Source: UBA9647 sp963739335 (GTDB lineage Bacteria; Bacteroidota; Ignavibacteria; UBA10030). Taken from it: a DNA stretch of 64,000 nt. Under the pieces are notes generated by a model. That model was not told where the DNA came from, made no database searches, and worked only from the letters and a program-made list of their open reading frames with translations. The translations under genes were made by a program, and so were the position numbers. Shown in pieces: positions 9,279-18,579 of the stretch. Location of the stretch: contig CAVUAC010000046.1 in NCBI GenBank assembly GCA_963739335.1, positions 1 through 64,000 of the forward strand, in the 5' to 3' direction. Numbering within the stretch: the first letter of the stretch is position 1; the number at the start of each line of letters is the position of its first letter.

Positions 9279-11945
9279 ATGTCAATCTTTCCACTGTTGA
9301 AGAGAGCACTCCTGCTCATGGCTCCACGAATATCCGTCCTCTCCTGTGCTCTTCTGCTGTTGCTCTCCGCCTGCGAAATGCGCGATCGTCCGCTTGACGA
9401 TGCCACCGAGTTGTTTGACCGTGCTGTGTCGCTCTATGAAGACAAGGCGTATCCCAGAGCAGAATCGCTCTTTGTTCAATCCTTGCCGGTGTTGGAGCGG
9501 ACAGGGCAGACGTATACTGTCGTCGAAGCGAACCGCTATCTCGGGCAAATCTATTTGACGGAAGGTCGATATTACAGCGCGTTGGTCCGGTTCGAGAGCG
9601 CATTGCGTCAGACGCAGTCTGTAAAGGATTTCCGGACCGAGATGAAGCTTCAGGCATTGATTGGCGATGCGTATGATGCGCTCACAAGCGACCAGGCGGC
9701 CCTGACATCGTATCGCGCAGCGCACAGGTTGAGCTCGGCCTACAACGATGTCGACATAAAGGCATCGCTCGAGCTGCGCATGGGAGCGGTCTCGATGAAT
9801 GCCGAGCATCTGGATGATGCATTTGCTTACTATCAGGCGGCATTCGCCTACTATCAGGCACAGACTGGCGCTCTGGCTGCAGAGGCGCTGCGGGGCCTCG
9901 GTGAGGTGCTATTCCGTCAGAAGAGACTGGATGCTGCGCAAACCTTGCTCACGCAAGCGAGGTCGATGATTCAAAAGAGTGACCAGTACGTCCTCGATGC
10001 ACAGTTATGCATGGATCTCGGCCTTGTGCAGAAGGCTCAGGGAAATCCAAATGGCGCATTGCAGTTGTTCCGCGACGCCGTCAACAGTCTCCGGAGCAAG
10101 AAGACCGGCCGTGAGCAGGAGGTGATGCTGCTGTTCAATATCGGTATGGTGTACTTCGACAATGGCCGCTTTGCCGATGCCAAGAAATATTTCTTAGAGG
10201 CTGAGGGGATCGCACATTCCATCGGTGACGGGATCGCTGAGGGGTATCTGGAGCTCTTTGCTGTGCGGTGCGACGAGCGATCGCTGACGGCGAACCAGAA
10301 GATTCAGGAAGTCGACCGTTACATTCAGGAATATCAGGCTGTCGCGCAGAAATTCCAGGCCAGCGGTCATCGGTCCGGCGAAGCCTACGCACACGCCCTG
10401 GTCGCCCGGTTGTACGAGTCGGTGGGCAATCTTGTGAAGGCACGTGACGAATACCGGGAGGCGATCGAAATCGAGGAGTCCACGCTTGGAGAGTTCATCG
10501 TGCCGGAGCATCACCGCCCCTATCAGGATGCGCTCGGTCTCCAGAAGGAACGCACGGAGCGGTATGCGCAACTCGCCAGCATCTTGATTCAGATGAAAGG
10601 GAGGGAAGAGGCACTCGCTGTTCTCGAGTCGGCGTCACAGCGATCGATACGGTCTGTCCTCTTGGATGTCAACGTTGCCGTTCGCCATCCGAGTTTGAAG
10701 CAGGATTTGCTGAAGGCTCGGTCCGCTATGCGTGATTTGCGGATGCTGCAAATTGAGCAATCGAGCATGCTCTCAATTCGGCGAGGTGTGACTGATGCAC
10801 GGCTCGTGAATTCTCTCCATACGCAAATTGTCGGACTGCAGCGGGAATTCTCCACACTTTCGGATCGTATCACGAGTCAGTATCCGAACTATGAACCGCT
10901 CCTCCACACGGGATCCATCAAGGTCAGGGAATTGCAGGCGAGCATTCCGGCCGGGACGCTCGTCGTCCGTTTCCTGCCAGCGAATGACCAACTGCATGTC
11001 TTCGTGTTGTCGAAGACGAAGTTTGAGGTGAAAAGCACGATCGTCACTCGCGAAAAACTCCTTGGCCTGGTCGCTGAGTATCAGCGCCTGATGAACGATC
11101 CCAGCGTCTACACAGGGACTGCAGGTGAGGTAAGCGTCTCGACGATGACGCGGTTCGCGACGCTCTCCACTCAATTGTACGATTACCTGATACGACCGTT
11201 TGACTCCATGCTGGAGCGGAACCTGGTGATCATCACCAGCCCGGAGTTTGAGGGCTTTCCATTCCACACCATTGAACGCCAGGAGCGCGGCGGGTCGGTG
11301 AAGTATCTCATCGAAATCACGAGCGTCGACTACCTTCCGTCGCTGGCCTCGATTCGATTCAAGACTGCCGATACGGAACGGCTCACCCGTGTTGTGGCGA
11401 TGGGGAATCCGACGGGAAAGAACTGGTCGATCGATTATGAATTGAGAGACATCAGGAGCTTTTTCAAGGAAGCGACCGTCATCATTTCGAAAGATGCTTC
11501 GTGGGAGAATCTCAGGGATGTAAAGACCGACATCCTCCAGCTCTCTTCGGATTTCCTGATGGGGGAAGGTGAATCATCGCTCGGGATGGTTGCACTGGCG
11601 AAAGCACAGGCTCTCGAGGAGGTTGAAAAAATCCCATTTGAGAAACTGTCTGAGATAGCGGCTCCGGCGGTTGTCGTCCTGTCCAATCAGTATGGCGAGG
11701 GATTCGGCCTCTCGCCGATTCATGCCCTGGTGCTGCGGATGAATGGAACGTCAGACGTTTTCTTCAATGCGTGGTTTTCAGACAGAAAAGCGGCAAAGTT
11801 CTTCAGCGAGTTCTTCTACACCCACCTTGCCAACGGCCTCGCTCCGGGGGATGCGTACCGACAGGCCCTTCTCAATCTTATCCGCACACGCGATGTCGGC
11901 CACCCGCACTCGTGGGGGCAGTTCTTCCATTTTGGATTGGGTTGA
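9279..11945 (+). CDS. TPR and CHAT-like domain lipoprotein without catalytic dyad
   Basis: The 888-residue protein has a lipoprotein signal (LLLLLSAC, cysteine near residue 32), then a long alpha-helical TPR array (about residues 40-450) and a coiled region. A C-terminal CHAT-like caspase-fold domain covers about residues 540-888 (GTLVVRFLPANDQLHVFVL, NLVIITSPEFEGFPFHTIE, HPHSWGQFFHFG). In active CHAT proteases the dyad sits in 'HxxxHG' and 'LSACxTG'. Here the matching stretches read DILQLSSDF and VVVLSNQYGEG, so the His and the Cys both appear to be missing. It is probably a cell-surface or periplasmic scaffold. An alternative ATG at 9318 would give a shorter but still complete lipoprotein signal. 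Confidence 0.78.
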   Translation: MSIFPLLKRALLLMAPRISVLSCALLLLLSACEMRDRPLDDATELFDRAVSLYEDKAYPRAESLFVQSLPVLERTGQTYTVVEANRYLGQIYLTEGRYYSALVRFESALRQTQSVKDFRTEMKLQALIGDAYDALTSDQAALTSYRAAHRLSSAYNDVDIKASLELRMGAVSMNAEHLDDAFAYYQAAFAYYQAQTGALAAEALRGLGEVLFRQKRLDAAQTLLTQARSMIQKSDQYVLDAQLCMDLGLVQKAQGNPNGALQLFRDAVNSLRSKKTGREQEVMLLFNIGMVYFDNGRFADAKKYFLEAEGIAHSIGDGIAEGYLELFAVRCDERSLTANQKIQEVDRYIQEYQAVAQKFQASGHRSGEAYAHALVARLYESVGNLVKARDEYREAIEIEESTLGEFIVPEHHRPYQDALGLQKERTERYAQLASILIQMKGREEALAVLESASQRSIRSVLLDVNVAVRHPSLKQDLLKARSAMRDLRMLQIEQSSMLSIRRGVTDARLVNSLHTQIVGLQREFSTLSDRITSQYPNYEPLLHTGSIKVRELQASIPAGTLVVRFLPANDQLHVFVLSKTKFEVKSTIVTREKLLGLVAEYQRLMNDPSVYTGTAGEVSVSTMTRFATLSTQLYDYLIRPFDSMLERNLVIITSPEFEGFPFHTIERQERGGSVKYLIEITSVDYLPSLASIRFKTADTERLTRVVAMGNPTGKNWSIDYELRDIRSFFKEATVIISKDASWENLRDVKTDILQLSSDFLMGEGESSLGMVALAKAQALEEVEKIPFEKLSEIAAPAVVVLSNQYGEGFGLSPIHALVLRMNGTSDVFFNAWFSDRKAAKFFSEFFYTHLANGLAPGDAYRQALLNLIRTRDVGHPHSWGQFFHFGLG

Positions 11946-12028
11946 TCCCGTCGATCGACCATGAGCCCAACGTGAGAATCTTTGGCATGACAGCCTGGCC
12001 AGAGTGCAAGACCAACGGAGGAAAAACA

Positions 12029-12103
12029 AGAATCCCGACGAGGCATCCAGCTGAAGGCTTCCAAAGGAGCCTTTCCCTCAAGCTGAATAATCGTCGGGAT
12101 TCT
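12029..12103. repeat. 13-bp perfect inverted repeat with structured loop
   Basis: AGAATCCCGACGA (12029-12041) and TCGTCGGGATTCT (12091-12103) are exact inverses. The 49-base loop contains smaller pairings (aaggctt with aaggag/gcctt). It lies between two convergent genes. On the minus strand it is followed by 'tgtttttcc', so it may serve as a terminator for the toastrack gene, though the loop is unusually long. Confidence 0.6.
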
Positions 12104-12125
12104 GCTGTTGTCGCGTCAGGAGGGA

Positions 12126-13038
12126 CTATCTACAGCGCACTTTGATGCTGCCCAGTCCTGAGCTAACCTTGATGGTTAGTGTTATGTCAGTCTGCTGGAA
12201 ATTCTCCGTTTCGTACGTGTTCTTCTTGGTTTTCTCGAAATAGTCATCAACATCAACGCTCGAGAACCAGCTATCATTGGTGATCACTCTCGTGGGAATA
12301 TTCCTGGGGACGTAGAGAGTAATGGTTCCGAGACCTACTTCGACTTCTGCATAGGACTTTTGCCGAAGCTTGCCGTTGAAATCAAGCGTGTAGGAACCCA
12401 CACCCCCGCTGAACTTCAAGTTGCGGAAGTTGAGATTGGAAAGATGACTGGCTGCGAACTTACTCAGTCCCGATTCGATCGTCACCGTTTCACAGGACAC
12501 TGAATTAGGTTCATCGCAACGGAGTTCAGTGGAACTCGCTCCTGCAGATACCTTGAGGTTCTTGACCTTCAGGCCAGTGAAGTCAAGATCACCCCTTCCT
12601 GCACCGATACCAATCTTGAATGACAATGGAACTGCATCTGTGAATCTCGTCGTGAGATGCCGTTCGTCAGCATCCCCTCGTTCCCCTTTGATCTCTTCCC
12701 AGGAGATTGACGATGAACGACGGTCTTTGTGTTTATTGTCGTCTGTCAGATTGATCTCGAGGTTACCGCGCCCCTCAGAGATGTCGTAGAACATTTCCAG
12801 CTCTCGTTTGTCATCCTCGGGTCGGGAATACTCTGCGACGACTACTTTGCCCCGCTCGCCTCTGAGAAGCGTGAGCTTTCCAAAGGACAGCGTCGAGTGA
12901 AACGGTAATCTCTTTTTCGGAAGAGCGGGAGATTTCGCGTCGGAGGACTTCCTGGGGTAAAAACGCCAGCACCGCCGTCGTGGCGGCGAGAGAAAACGAT
13001 CCTAGAAGTACAAGTCGGTGCTTGGCTTTCAAAATCAT
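12126..13038 (-). pseudogene. Toastrack/DUF2154-like exported protein, frameshifted
   Basis: The N-terminal frame gives a signal peptide (MILKAKHRLVLLGSFSLAA) and ends near EKEITVSLD. The second frame continues LSFGKLTLLRGERGKVVVAEY and a long beta-repeat region with alternating glycine-rich strands. These strands resemble the LiaF/DUF2154 or DUF4097 'toastrack' beta-helix. The frame changes at about 12886-12896, where one extra base would explain the break. A TTG at 13059 is an alternative start. The gene lies 68 bases downstream of an ECF sigma factor gene on the same strand, a pairing often seen with cell-envelope stress sensing. The role is otherwise unknown. Confidence 0.65.
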
Positions 13039-13106
13039 ATCAATCTGATGTATTGTCAAATCCTACAACAGCTTACGGAAAGGCAGGCGCAGAGTTGCGA
13101 GAGCGA

Positions 13107-13769
13107 TTAATAATGGCGAAGTCTCTCTCTGAGGAACTTGTTGAGCATTTCACGGGCGCGGAATATGTGAGCCTTCACGGTGCCCAAAGGGAGCTTGAGG
13201 ATTGCGGCGATCTCTTGGTACTCTTTCTCCTCAACATGTCGTAAGTGTATGACATGTCGATACTTCGCGGGGAGGGAATTGATGGCGTCATCCAAAAGTT
13301 TCTTGCGTTGCCTATCAATCAGATCTTGATCCGGTTCATAAGTCGAATCGGGGAGCTCAAACGAATAGTCACTATCCTTCGATTCGATAGGCTTGTCGAT
13401 GGAAAACGTCTGGAGTTTCTTCCGCCGGATGTAGTCGATACAATTGTTCGTTGCGATCTTGTAGAGCCAGGTGGAGAAGGCGAACTCGTCATTGAAGCTT
13501 GAGAGCGACATGAATGCCTTGATGAAAGCCTCCTGTGTTAAGTCCTCGACTTCGTCTTTGTCCCGAATCATCCGGTAGATCAGGTTGTAAATCGATTCGT
13601 GGTATTTTTGCCGGAGCTTCTTGTAGGCTCGTTGATCGCCCGAAAGAGCGCGCCGGATCAGCAATGCGTCCTCTTCGCGGGATTCGGCACGTCTTTGCTC
13701 AAGCTTATCAACAGGTTTGGAAGTGGTAGGTGACGCAGCTGAGATATGTTTCTTTTTGCTCTTGGCCAT
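13107..13769 (-). CDS. ECF-type RNA polymerase sigma factor
   Basis: The 220-residue protein has sigma region 2 (YNLIYRMIRDKDEVEDLTQEAFIKAF, FSTWLYKIATNNCIDYIRR) and region 4 (INSLPAKYRHVIHLRHVEEKEYQEIAAIL, PLGTVKAHIFRARE), with no region 3. That is the two-domain arrangement of ECF sigma factors. The start was placed at the methionine before AKSKKKH; a longer open frame reaches 13856 but its extra residues look non-coding. It is followed by the toastrack-like gene, and no recognisable anti-sigma gene sits directly next to it. Confidence 0.92.
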   Translation of the reverse strand: MAKSKKKHISAASPTTSKPVDKLEQRRAESREEDALLIRRALSGDQRAYKKLRQKYHESIYNLIYRMIRDKDEVEDLTQEAFIKAFMSLSSFNDEFAFSTWLYKIATNNCIDYIRRKKLQTFSIDKPIESKDSDYSFELPDSTYEPDQDLIDRQRKKLLDDAINSLPAKYRHVIHLRHVEEKEYQEIAAILKLPLGTVKAHIFRAREMLNKFLRERLRHY

Positions 13770-13909
13770 TCTGTTGGAACCCGAGTGCAGCGAATCAGTG
13801 CTGGCTTGCCAGGTTTCGCTTTGAGACTGAAAGAACGAGAAACACCACTGATTCACGAACGAAAGTACTCAAAAAAAGGCTGAGCCGCAACCAACGGTAT
13901 CTCAGTTGG

Positions 13910-13938
13910 TTGCTTCAGTGTGTGAATTTGATTATTTT
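13910..13938 (+). promoter_or_regulatory. Possible promoter of tmk
   Basis: TTGCTT (13910-13915) and TATTTT (13933-13938) are 17 bp apart. The -10 is only 11 bases before the ATG at 13950, so a transcript from here would be almost leaderless. A 9-bp inverted repeat, GCAACCAAC (13887-13895) and GTTGGTTGC (13905-13913), overlaps the -35 and could be an operator. Confidence 0.35.
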
Positions 13939-13949
13939 TTCGAACAACC

Positions 13950-14588
13950 ATGAGCGATCAACAGACACCGATGTTCATAACGTTCGAGGGGCTCGACTTC
14001 TCCGGCAAATCGACTCAGGTCGGGCTTCTCGCTGAGAGACTAACGCGCTCTGGCGAGAAGATCCTCGTGATCAGGGATCCTGGGGGCACGGCCATCGGTG
14101 AGAAGATTCGGGCTGTGCTGCTTGATCGCGAATTGCGGGACATGTCTGATTTCACTGAGCTTTTCTTGTTTTCTGCCAGCCGGGCGCAATTGGTTCGGGA
14201 AGTCATCCGGCCGGCTCTGCAGCGTGGAACGATTGTGCTGTGCGATCGGTTCTATGATTCAACGACGGCTTACCAGGGCTGGGGCCGGGGCCTCTCCTTG
14301 GATTCCATCAAGGCGATCAATCGAATTGCGGCGGATGGACTGGTGCCGGACATCACCTATTTCATCGATATCCCTGTTGCAGAGATAGAGCAGCGAATGA
14401 CGCATCAGAAGAAGGGGGCTGATCGCATGGAGATGAGTGGATGGGCATTCTACGAGCGGGTGAGGGAGGGGTTCCTACGAATCGCGCAGGAGGAAAAGCG
14501 ATTTGAGGTCATTGACGCAACGCTCGGCATCCAAGAAATTCAAGAAAGAATATGGAGCCGTTATCAAAAGGAAGCGGCTCGGCATTGA
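13950..14588 (+). CDS. tmk: Thymidylate kinase
   Basis: The 212-residue kinase phosphorylates dTMP to dTDP. The P-loop is FEGLDFSGKSTQ at residues 12-23. RDPGGTAIGEKIR provides the DRX-type region, CDRFYDSTTAYQGWGRG the TMP-binding and catalytic segment, and a LID follows at about residue 150. It overlaps the open frame of the S41 protease gene, whose chosen start lies 20 bases after the tmk stop. Confidence 0.96.
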   Translation: MSDQQTPMFITFEGLDFSGKSTQVGLLAERLTRSGEKILVIRDPGGTAIGEKIRAVLLDRELRDMSDFTELFLFSASRAQLVREVIRPALQRGTIVLCDRFYDSTTAYQGWGRGLSLDSIKAINRIAADGLVPDITYFIDIPVAEIEQRMTHQKKGADRMEMSGWAFYERVREGFLRIAQEEKRFEVIDATLGIQEIQERIWSRYQKEAARH

Positions 14589-14608
14589 ACAGGAGCGTGT
14601 TGATTCCT

Positions 14609-16339
14609 ATGAATGAGGAAAAAAGAATGGGTGAGGTGAAAAGTCGTTGGCGGGGTTTGCTGCAGAAAAGATTCACGTTCTCTGTACGAACCTTTTCTTT
14701 CATCGTGATTGGTCTTTTTGCGGGTGGCCTCTTGACCGGGTTCTTCAGGAACAGCGATGATGACCTCGTCCTGAGAATCCATCGATGGATCAATGTTTTC
14801 GGCAAGGTCTATACCGATGTTGCGCTCAACTACGTCGATGAAGTGGACCCGGAGCGGTTTATGCACGCCGGAATCGACGGAATGCTGAAGACGCTTGATC
14901 CTTACACGGTCTATCTCGGTGAGAAAGAAACGGACGAGATGGATCTGGTGACGACGGGCAAGTATGCAGGCATTGGCGTTACCATTGGTATGCGTGATGG
15001 CCATGTAACAGTGATCAGTCCGATGGAGGGCTTTTCCGCCGCGAAGCAGGGGATTCAAAGCGGCGATAGAATTCTTGAGATTGACGGCAAGAGCCTCAAG
15101 GGCGTTTCTCTGGATGAAGTGCGGATGATGGTGCGCGGTGTTCCAGGAACAACTGTCAAGATGAAGATCGAGCGCGAAGGCGAGCCTAAGCCCATCGAAT
15201 TCGTGCTCATTCGTGAGGAGATCCCGTCCGTAACGTGACTTACACAGGGTTTGTCGAGAACGGGGTCGGGTATATCAGGCTTGAACGGTTTTCCCGGACT
15301 GCCGGGGACGACGTGCGGGCGTCCATCAAAGAGCTGCGTGACAAAGGGGCAGTGAAGAGTGTGATCCTCGATCTGCGGGGCAATCCCGGTGGACTGCTTG
15401 ACATAGCGGTTGACGTTGTTTCGAAGTTCGTTCCTGAAAGCACGCTGGTTGTATCGACGAAGGGTCGGCGGCTGGACTCGGAACGGAAGTATTACTCGAT
15501 GGAAAAACCGCTGCTGCCCGATGTGCCGATGGCGGTACTGGTCGACCGGGGAAGCGCAAGCGCGAGTGAAATCGTCGCGGGTTCTATTCAGGATCTCGAT
15601 CGCGGCGTCATCGTCGGGACACGATCGTTCGGAAAAGGGTTGGTTCAGACGATCACACGGATTTCTGAAAACAGCTCACTGAAGATCACTTCAGGAAGGT
15701 ACTACACACCCAGCGGGCGCAGTATCCAGGAGATCGACTATTTCCATCGGACGAAAGACGGAGTGTTCACGGTGAAGCCGGACAGCATGCGGAAGGAGTT
15801 CCGAACGGCGCACAATCGCAAAGTGCTTGACGGTGGAGGCATTGTGCCGGACTCGACAGTGCCCGATGATTCATCAAGCAAGCTTCTCGAAGAGTTGGCT
15901 CGTAAAGCAATGCTTTTCAAATATGCCAACCACCTTGCGGCGGAAAAGAAAATGGTCCCCGATGACTTCGTCATAACGGACGAGCTGATGAAGGATTTTG
16001 AGGCGTTCCTGAAGGAAAGAGACTTTCAGTACCGAGGAGGACGCCGAAATTAAACTGAAGGAACTTCGGGCAGCGGCGGAGAAAGCGCGATATGGGAAAT
16101 TGTTTAATGAGGAAATCGACCGGGTCGTCAAGGTCGTCAGTGCAGAAAAATCGCGGGGGCTGGAACGATATGATAAAGAACTCCGGAAGGCGCTCAGACT
16201 TGAAATCATCGAGCGTATGAAGGGTGAGAAAGCGGCTATCCAGGCGTCCCTCAAGGATGACCCTCAGGTGCAGGTCGCCGCTACGCTGTTGAAGAACAGG
16301 AAAGTGTACGACAAGCTTTTGAGCAACAGAAACAAATAG
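14609..16339 (+). pseudogene. S41 C-terminal processing protease (CtpA-like), two frameshifts
   Basis: Three frames add up to one S41 peptidase of about 575 residues. The first has an N-terminal membrane segment (FSFIVIGLFAGGLLTGF) and a PDZ domain (YAGIGVTIGMRDGHVTVISP). The second has the catalytic serine in DRGSASASEIV and the catalytic lysine in GTRSFGKGLVQT. The third is a helical C-terminal tail. Breaks are at about 15235 (one base missing) and about 16024-16032 (one extra T in GACTTTC). Every family motif is intact once the frames are joined, so sequence errors are likelier than real loss. ATG at 14609 follows 'aggagcg'; a TTG at 14600 is possible. Confidence 0.85.
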
Positions 16340-16380
16340 CCGCCAGGCGAAGTACCTTCGCCGCTGAATCAGTAAGAACG

Positions 16381-16421
16381 GAAAAGGCATCAATCACCGG
16401 ACGGTGAGGATGCCTTTTTTT
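16381..16421 (+). terminator. Terminator between S41 protease and dNK genes
   Basis: AAGGCATC and GATGCCTT flank an inner TCACCG/CGGTGA pairing, and a run of seven T follows on the plus strand. Some T are also present on the minus side, so it could serve both convergent genes. Confidence 0.8.
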
Positions 16422-16442
16422 GTTGCTTTTCCCGCGACGCAG

Positions 16443-17084
16443 CTATGAAGCCGAACCGGAATCAAGTCGTTGTCGAACAAGGCGAACAATTTGTTCGAGG
16501 TCGGCCTGACGATTCACGAAGTCGAGGTTGTCGTTCTCGATGACGAGGAGCGGTCCGCGGCGGTAATTGGTGATCCAGCTTTCGTAATGTTTGTTGAGCT
16601 GCTCGAGATAGTCTTTCTGGATGCCCTGCTCGAATGAACGTCCGCGCCGTGAAATCTGCTTCATGAGCGTGTCGATGGATGCCCGAAGATAGATCATCAG
16701 ATCCGGAGACTTGAGATAGCCGGTCATGACTTCGAAAAGTGAGGCGTAGTTGCTGTAGTCGCGATCGTCCATTTTGCCAATGTCGTGCAGGTTGCGTGCG
16801 AAAATCTCGGCGTCCTCGTAGATGGAACGGTCCTGAATGACTGCCTTACCTGATTCGGTCATCCGTTTGTGGTGCTTGAAGCGGTTGGCCAGGAAGTAGA
16901 TTTGCAAGTGAAACGACCAGCGGTTCATGTCTGCATAGAAATCCGGGAGGTACGGATTATCATCCACCGACTCAAAGTACGGTGTCCATCCGAAGCGCTC
17001 CGCGAGAAGCCTGGTCAACGAAGATTTGCCGGCGCCGATATTGCCGGCTACGGCGACAAAGAGTGATTTCGAAGAGTCCTTCAT
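16443..17084 (-). CDS. Deoxynucleoside kinase (dGK/dCK family)
   Basis: The 213-residue protein phosphorylates deoxynucleosides in the salvage pathway. The P-loop GNIGAGKSSL lies near residue 13, with the substrate-binding E in YFESVDDNPYL. QDRSIYEDAEIFA carries the DRS motif and RGRSFEQGI the LID arginines. The start at 17084 (MKDSSKSLFVAVAG) places the P-loop where the family has it; a longer frame to 17189 would overlap the upstream gene. The base specificity cannot be read from the sequence. Confidence 0.92.
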   Translation of the reverse strand: MKDSSKSLFVAVAGNIGAGKSSLTRLLAERFGWTPYFESVDDNPYLPDFYADMNRWSFHLQIYFLANRFKHHKRMTESGKAVIQDRSIYEDAEIFARNLHDIGKMDDRDYSNYASLFEVMTGYLKSPDLMIYLRASIDTLMKQISRRGRSFEQGIQKDYLEQLNKHYESWITNYRRGPLLVIENDNLDFVNRQADLEQIVRLVRQRLDSGSAS

Positions 17085-17185
17085 GGTCACAAATGATTGG
17101 AATGAAGTTACAGGAAATGTCTCTTGTGGGCAGGTGGAATGTATTCTAATCAGAGAAGAAAAGCAAGAAACCGATGCGTGCCGGT

Positions 17186-18079
17186 TCACCGTGAGGGATG
17201 AATCACCCTGATGATTGCCTCAAGGCCGTCGATGATGCGAGGACCGGGCCTGCTCACGATGCTGGCGTCAACAATTGCCACACTCCCATGCCGGATTGCG
17301 GACAGCGATCTCCATTCCGAATAGGCTGTTAAGAAATCGTCCGGGGAGTGCACGATGTCGTTCGTGGCAATGATGACGTCCGGCTGGCGGCGAAGGATTT
17401 CTTCTCTGCTGAGCATGGGATAAGCGGTGGATGCGCCGTGTGCGATGTTCTCGCTGTTGGCAAGAGCGAGAAGCTCGTCCAGAAAGGTCCCGGAGCCTGT
17501 TGCCACAATCGGGTTCAACGAGAGCAGCATCAGCACTGATCGTTTTTGCTCTGTGGCGGCTCGCCGCACCAGATCATCTCGGCGTTGCTGCAACCTGCTC
17601 ACGATGGAGTCTGCCGTGGATGTTCTCGAGGTCAGCGCTCCGATATCGGCTATGGACTTGAACACGCCATTCACCGATCGGGGGTAGGAGACGAACACCG
17701 TCACGCCAGAGGACGTGAGCTTGTCATAGTCGGAGCGCATATTGCCCGAGCCCGACATCAACACGAGATCGGGCTGCAACGCCAGGATGCGTTCGATATT
17801 CGGATTAAGCATCCCGCCGACCTTTGGTTTCTTCTTTGCAGCCGCGGGGTAGTCGCAGTAGTCTGTCACTCCCGCGATTGATGAGTCAAGCCCAAGCGTG
17901 AAAAGTGTTTCGGTGATGCTCGGTGCAAGGGAAATGATTCGTCGAGGAAGATGCTGCATCGTGACCACATGCCCGAGGTCATCCTTGGCTGAAAGCAGGT
18001 TTTGTGGTTGCTGCTTGTGCTCCTGTTGGCATGACAGGAGACAGAGAGCAAAGCCAGCGAACAAGAAGGAGCGGCTCAT
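17186..18079 (-). CDS. Periplasmic substrate-binding lipoprotein (BtuF/FecB-like)
   Basis: The 297-residue protein begins with a lipobox (LCLLSC). It follows the helical-backbone metal-receptor fold: PRRIISLAPSITETLFTLG, then VTDYCDYPAAAKKKPKVGG, NIERILALQPDLVLMSG and a C-terminal SRPGPRIIDGLEAI. The pattern is closest to BtuF-like cobalamin-binding proteins, but iron-siderophore binders are similar. No ABC permease or ATPase gene is next to it, so the partner transporter must be elsewhere. Confidence 0.82.
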   Translation of the reverse strand: MSRSFLFAGFALCLLSCQQEHKQQPQNLLSAKDDLGHVVTMQHLPRRIISLAPSITETLFTLGLDSSIAGVTDYCDYPAAAKKKPKVGGMLNPNIERILALQPDLVLMSGSGNMRSDYDKLTSSGVTVFVSYPRSVNGVFKSIADIGALTSRTSTADSIVSRLQQRRDDLVRRAATEQKRSVLMLLSLNPIVATGSGTFLDELLALANSENIAHGASTAYPMLSREEILRRQPDVIIATNDIVHSPDDFLTAYSEWRSLSAIRHGSVAIVDASIVSRPGPRIIDGLEAIIRVIHPSR

Positions 18080-18100
18080 GTGAGAGGGATGAAAACGAAA

Positions 18101-18128
18101 AGAGCGAATCGGAGAGATTCGCTCTTTT
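18101..18128. terminator. Hairpin terminator
   Basis: AGAGCGAATC (18101-18110) and GATTCGCTCT (18115-18124) form a perfect 10-bp stem with a GGAG loop and TTTT on the plus side. On the minus strand it follows the STAS gene and has 'tttcg' behind it. It lies between the STAS gene and the substrate-binding lipoprotein gene. Confidence 0.7.
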
Positions 18129-18153
18129 GTTGTCTTCTTGGAATACCTTCCAT

Positions 18154-18492
18154 TTACTTGAAGGAACCGAGGGCCTCGTCGACCGTATCGAAGTGTTCGA
18201 AGACCGTGACGAGCTTCGTTACAACCAGAAGTTGCTCGATTTTTTCGGACGCGCGGGCGAGTTTCAGGTTGCCGCCGGCATTTCGAACCGTGGTCAGTGC
18301 GCCGATGAGCATGCCCAGGCCGGAGCTGTTCATGAACTTCACATCCCCCAGATCGACCACAACCTTGCTTTTTCCTGCATCGATCAACTTATGCAGCTCC
18401 TCGTTCAAAGATGATGCGTCGGGTCCACCCATCACGTTCCCCTTCAACTCGACGAGTATGACACCTTTGACTTCCTTGATTTTGAGTTTCAT
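18154..18492 (-). CDS. STAS-domain anti-sigma factor antagonist
   Basis: The 112-residue protein is a single STAS domain. Its phosphoacceptor region is DLGDVKFMNSSGLGMLIGAL, with the serine pair at about residues 56-57 where SpoIIAA/RsbV proteins are phosphorylated. It likely works in a partner-switching circuit with an anti-sigma kinase and a PP2C phosphatase. A SpoIIE-type phosphatase is encoded at 47258-48364, but no kinase is visible in this window. It lies 87 bases downstream of secF. Confidence 0.9.
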   Translation of the reverse strand: MKLKIKEVKGVILVELKGNVMGGPDASSLNEELHKLIDAGKSKVVVDLGDVKFMNSSGLGMLIGALTTVRNAGGNLKLARASEKIEQLLVVTKLVTVFEHFDTVDEALGSFK

Positions 18493-18579
18493 TCACTGAT
18501 CCTTTGGTCGTTACTGTTGTCTATGGCTCGTTGTGCTATGGTACGAGATTCTTCTTCAAAATCCAACTGGTCTATGTCA

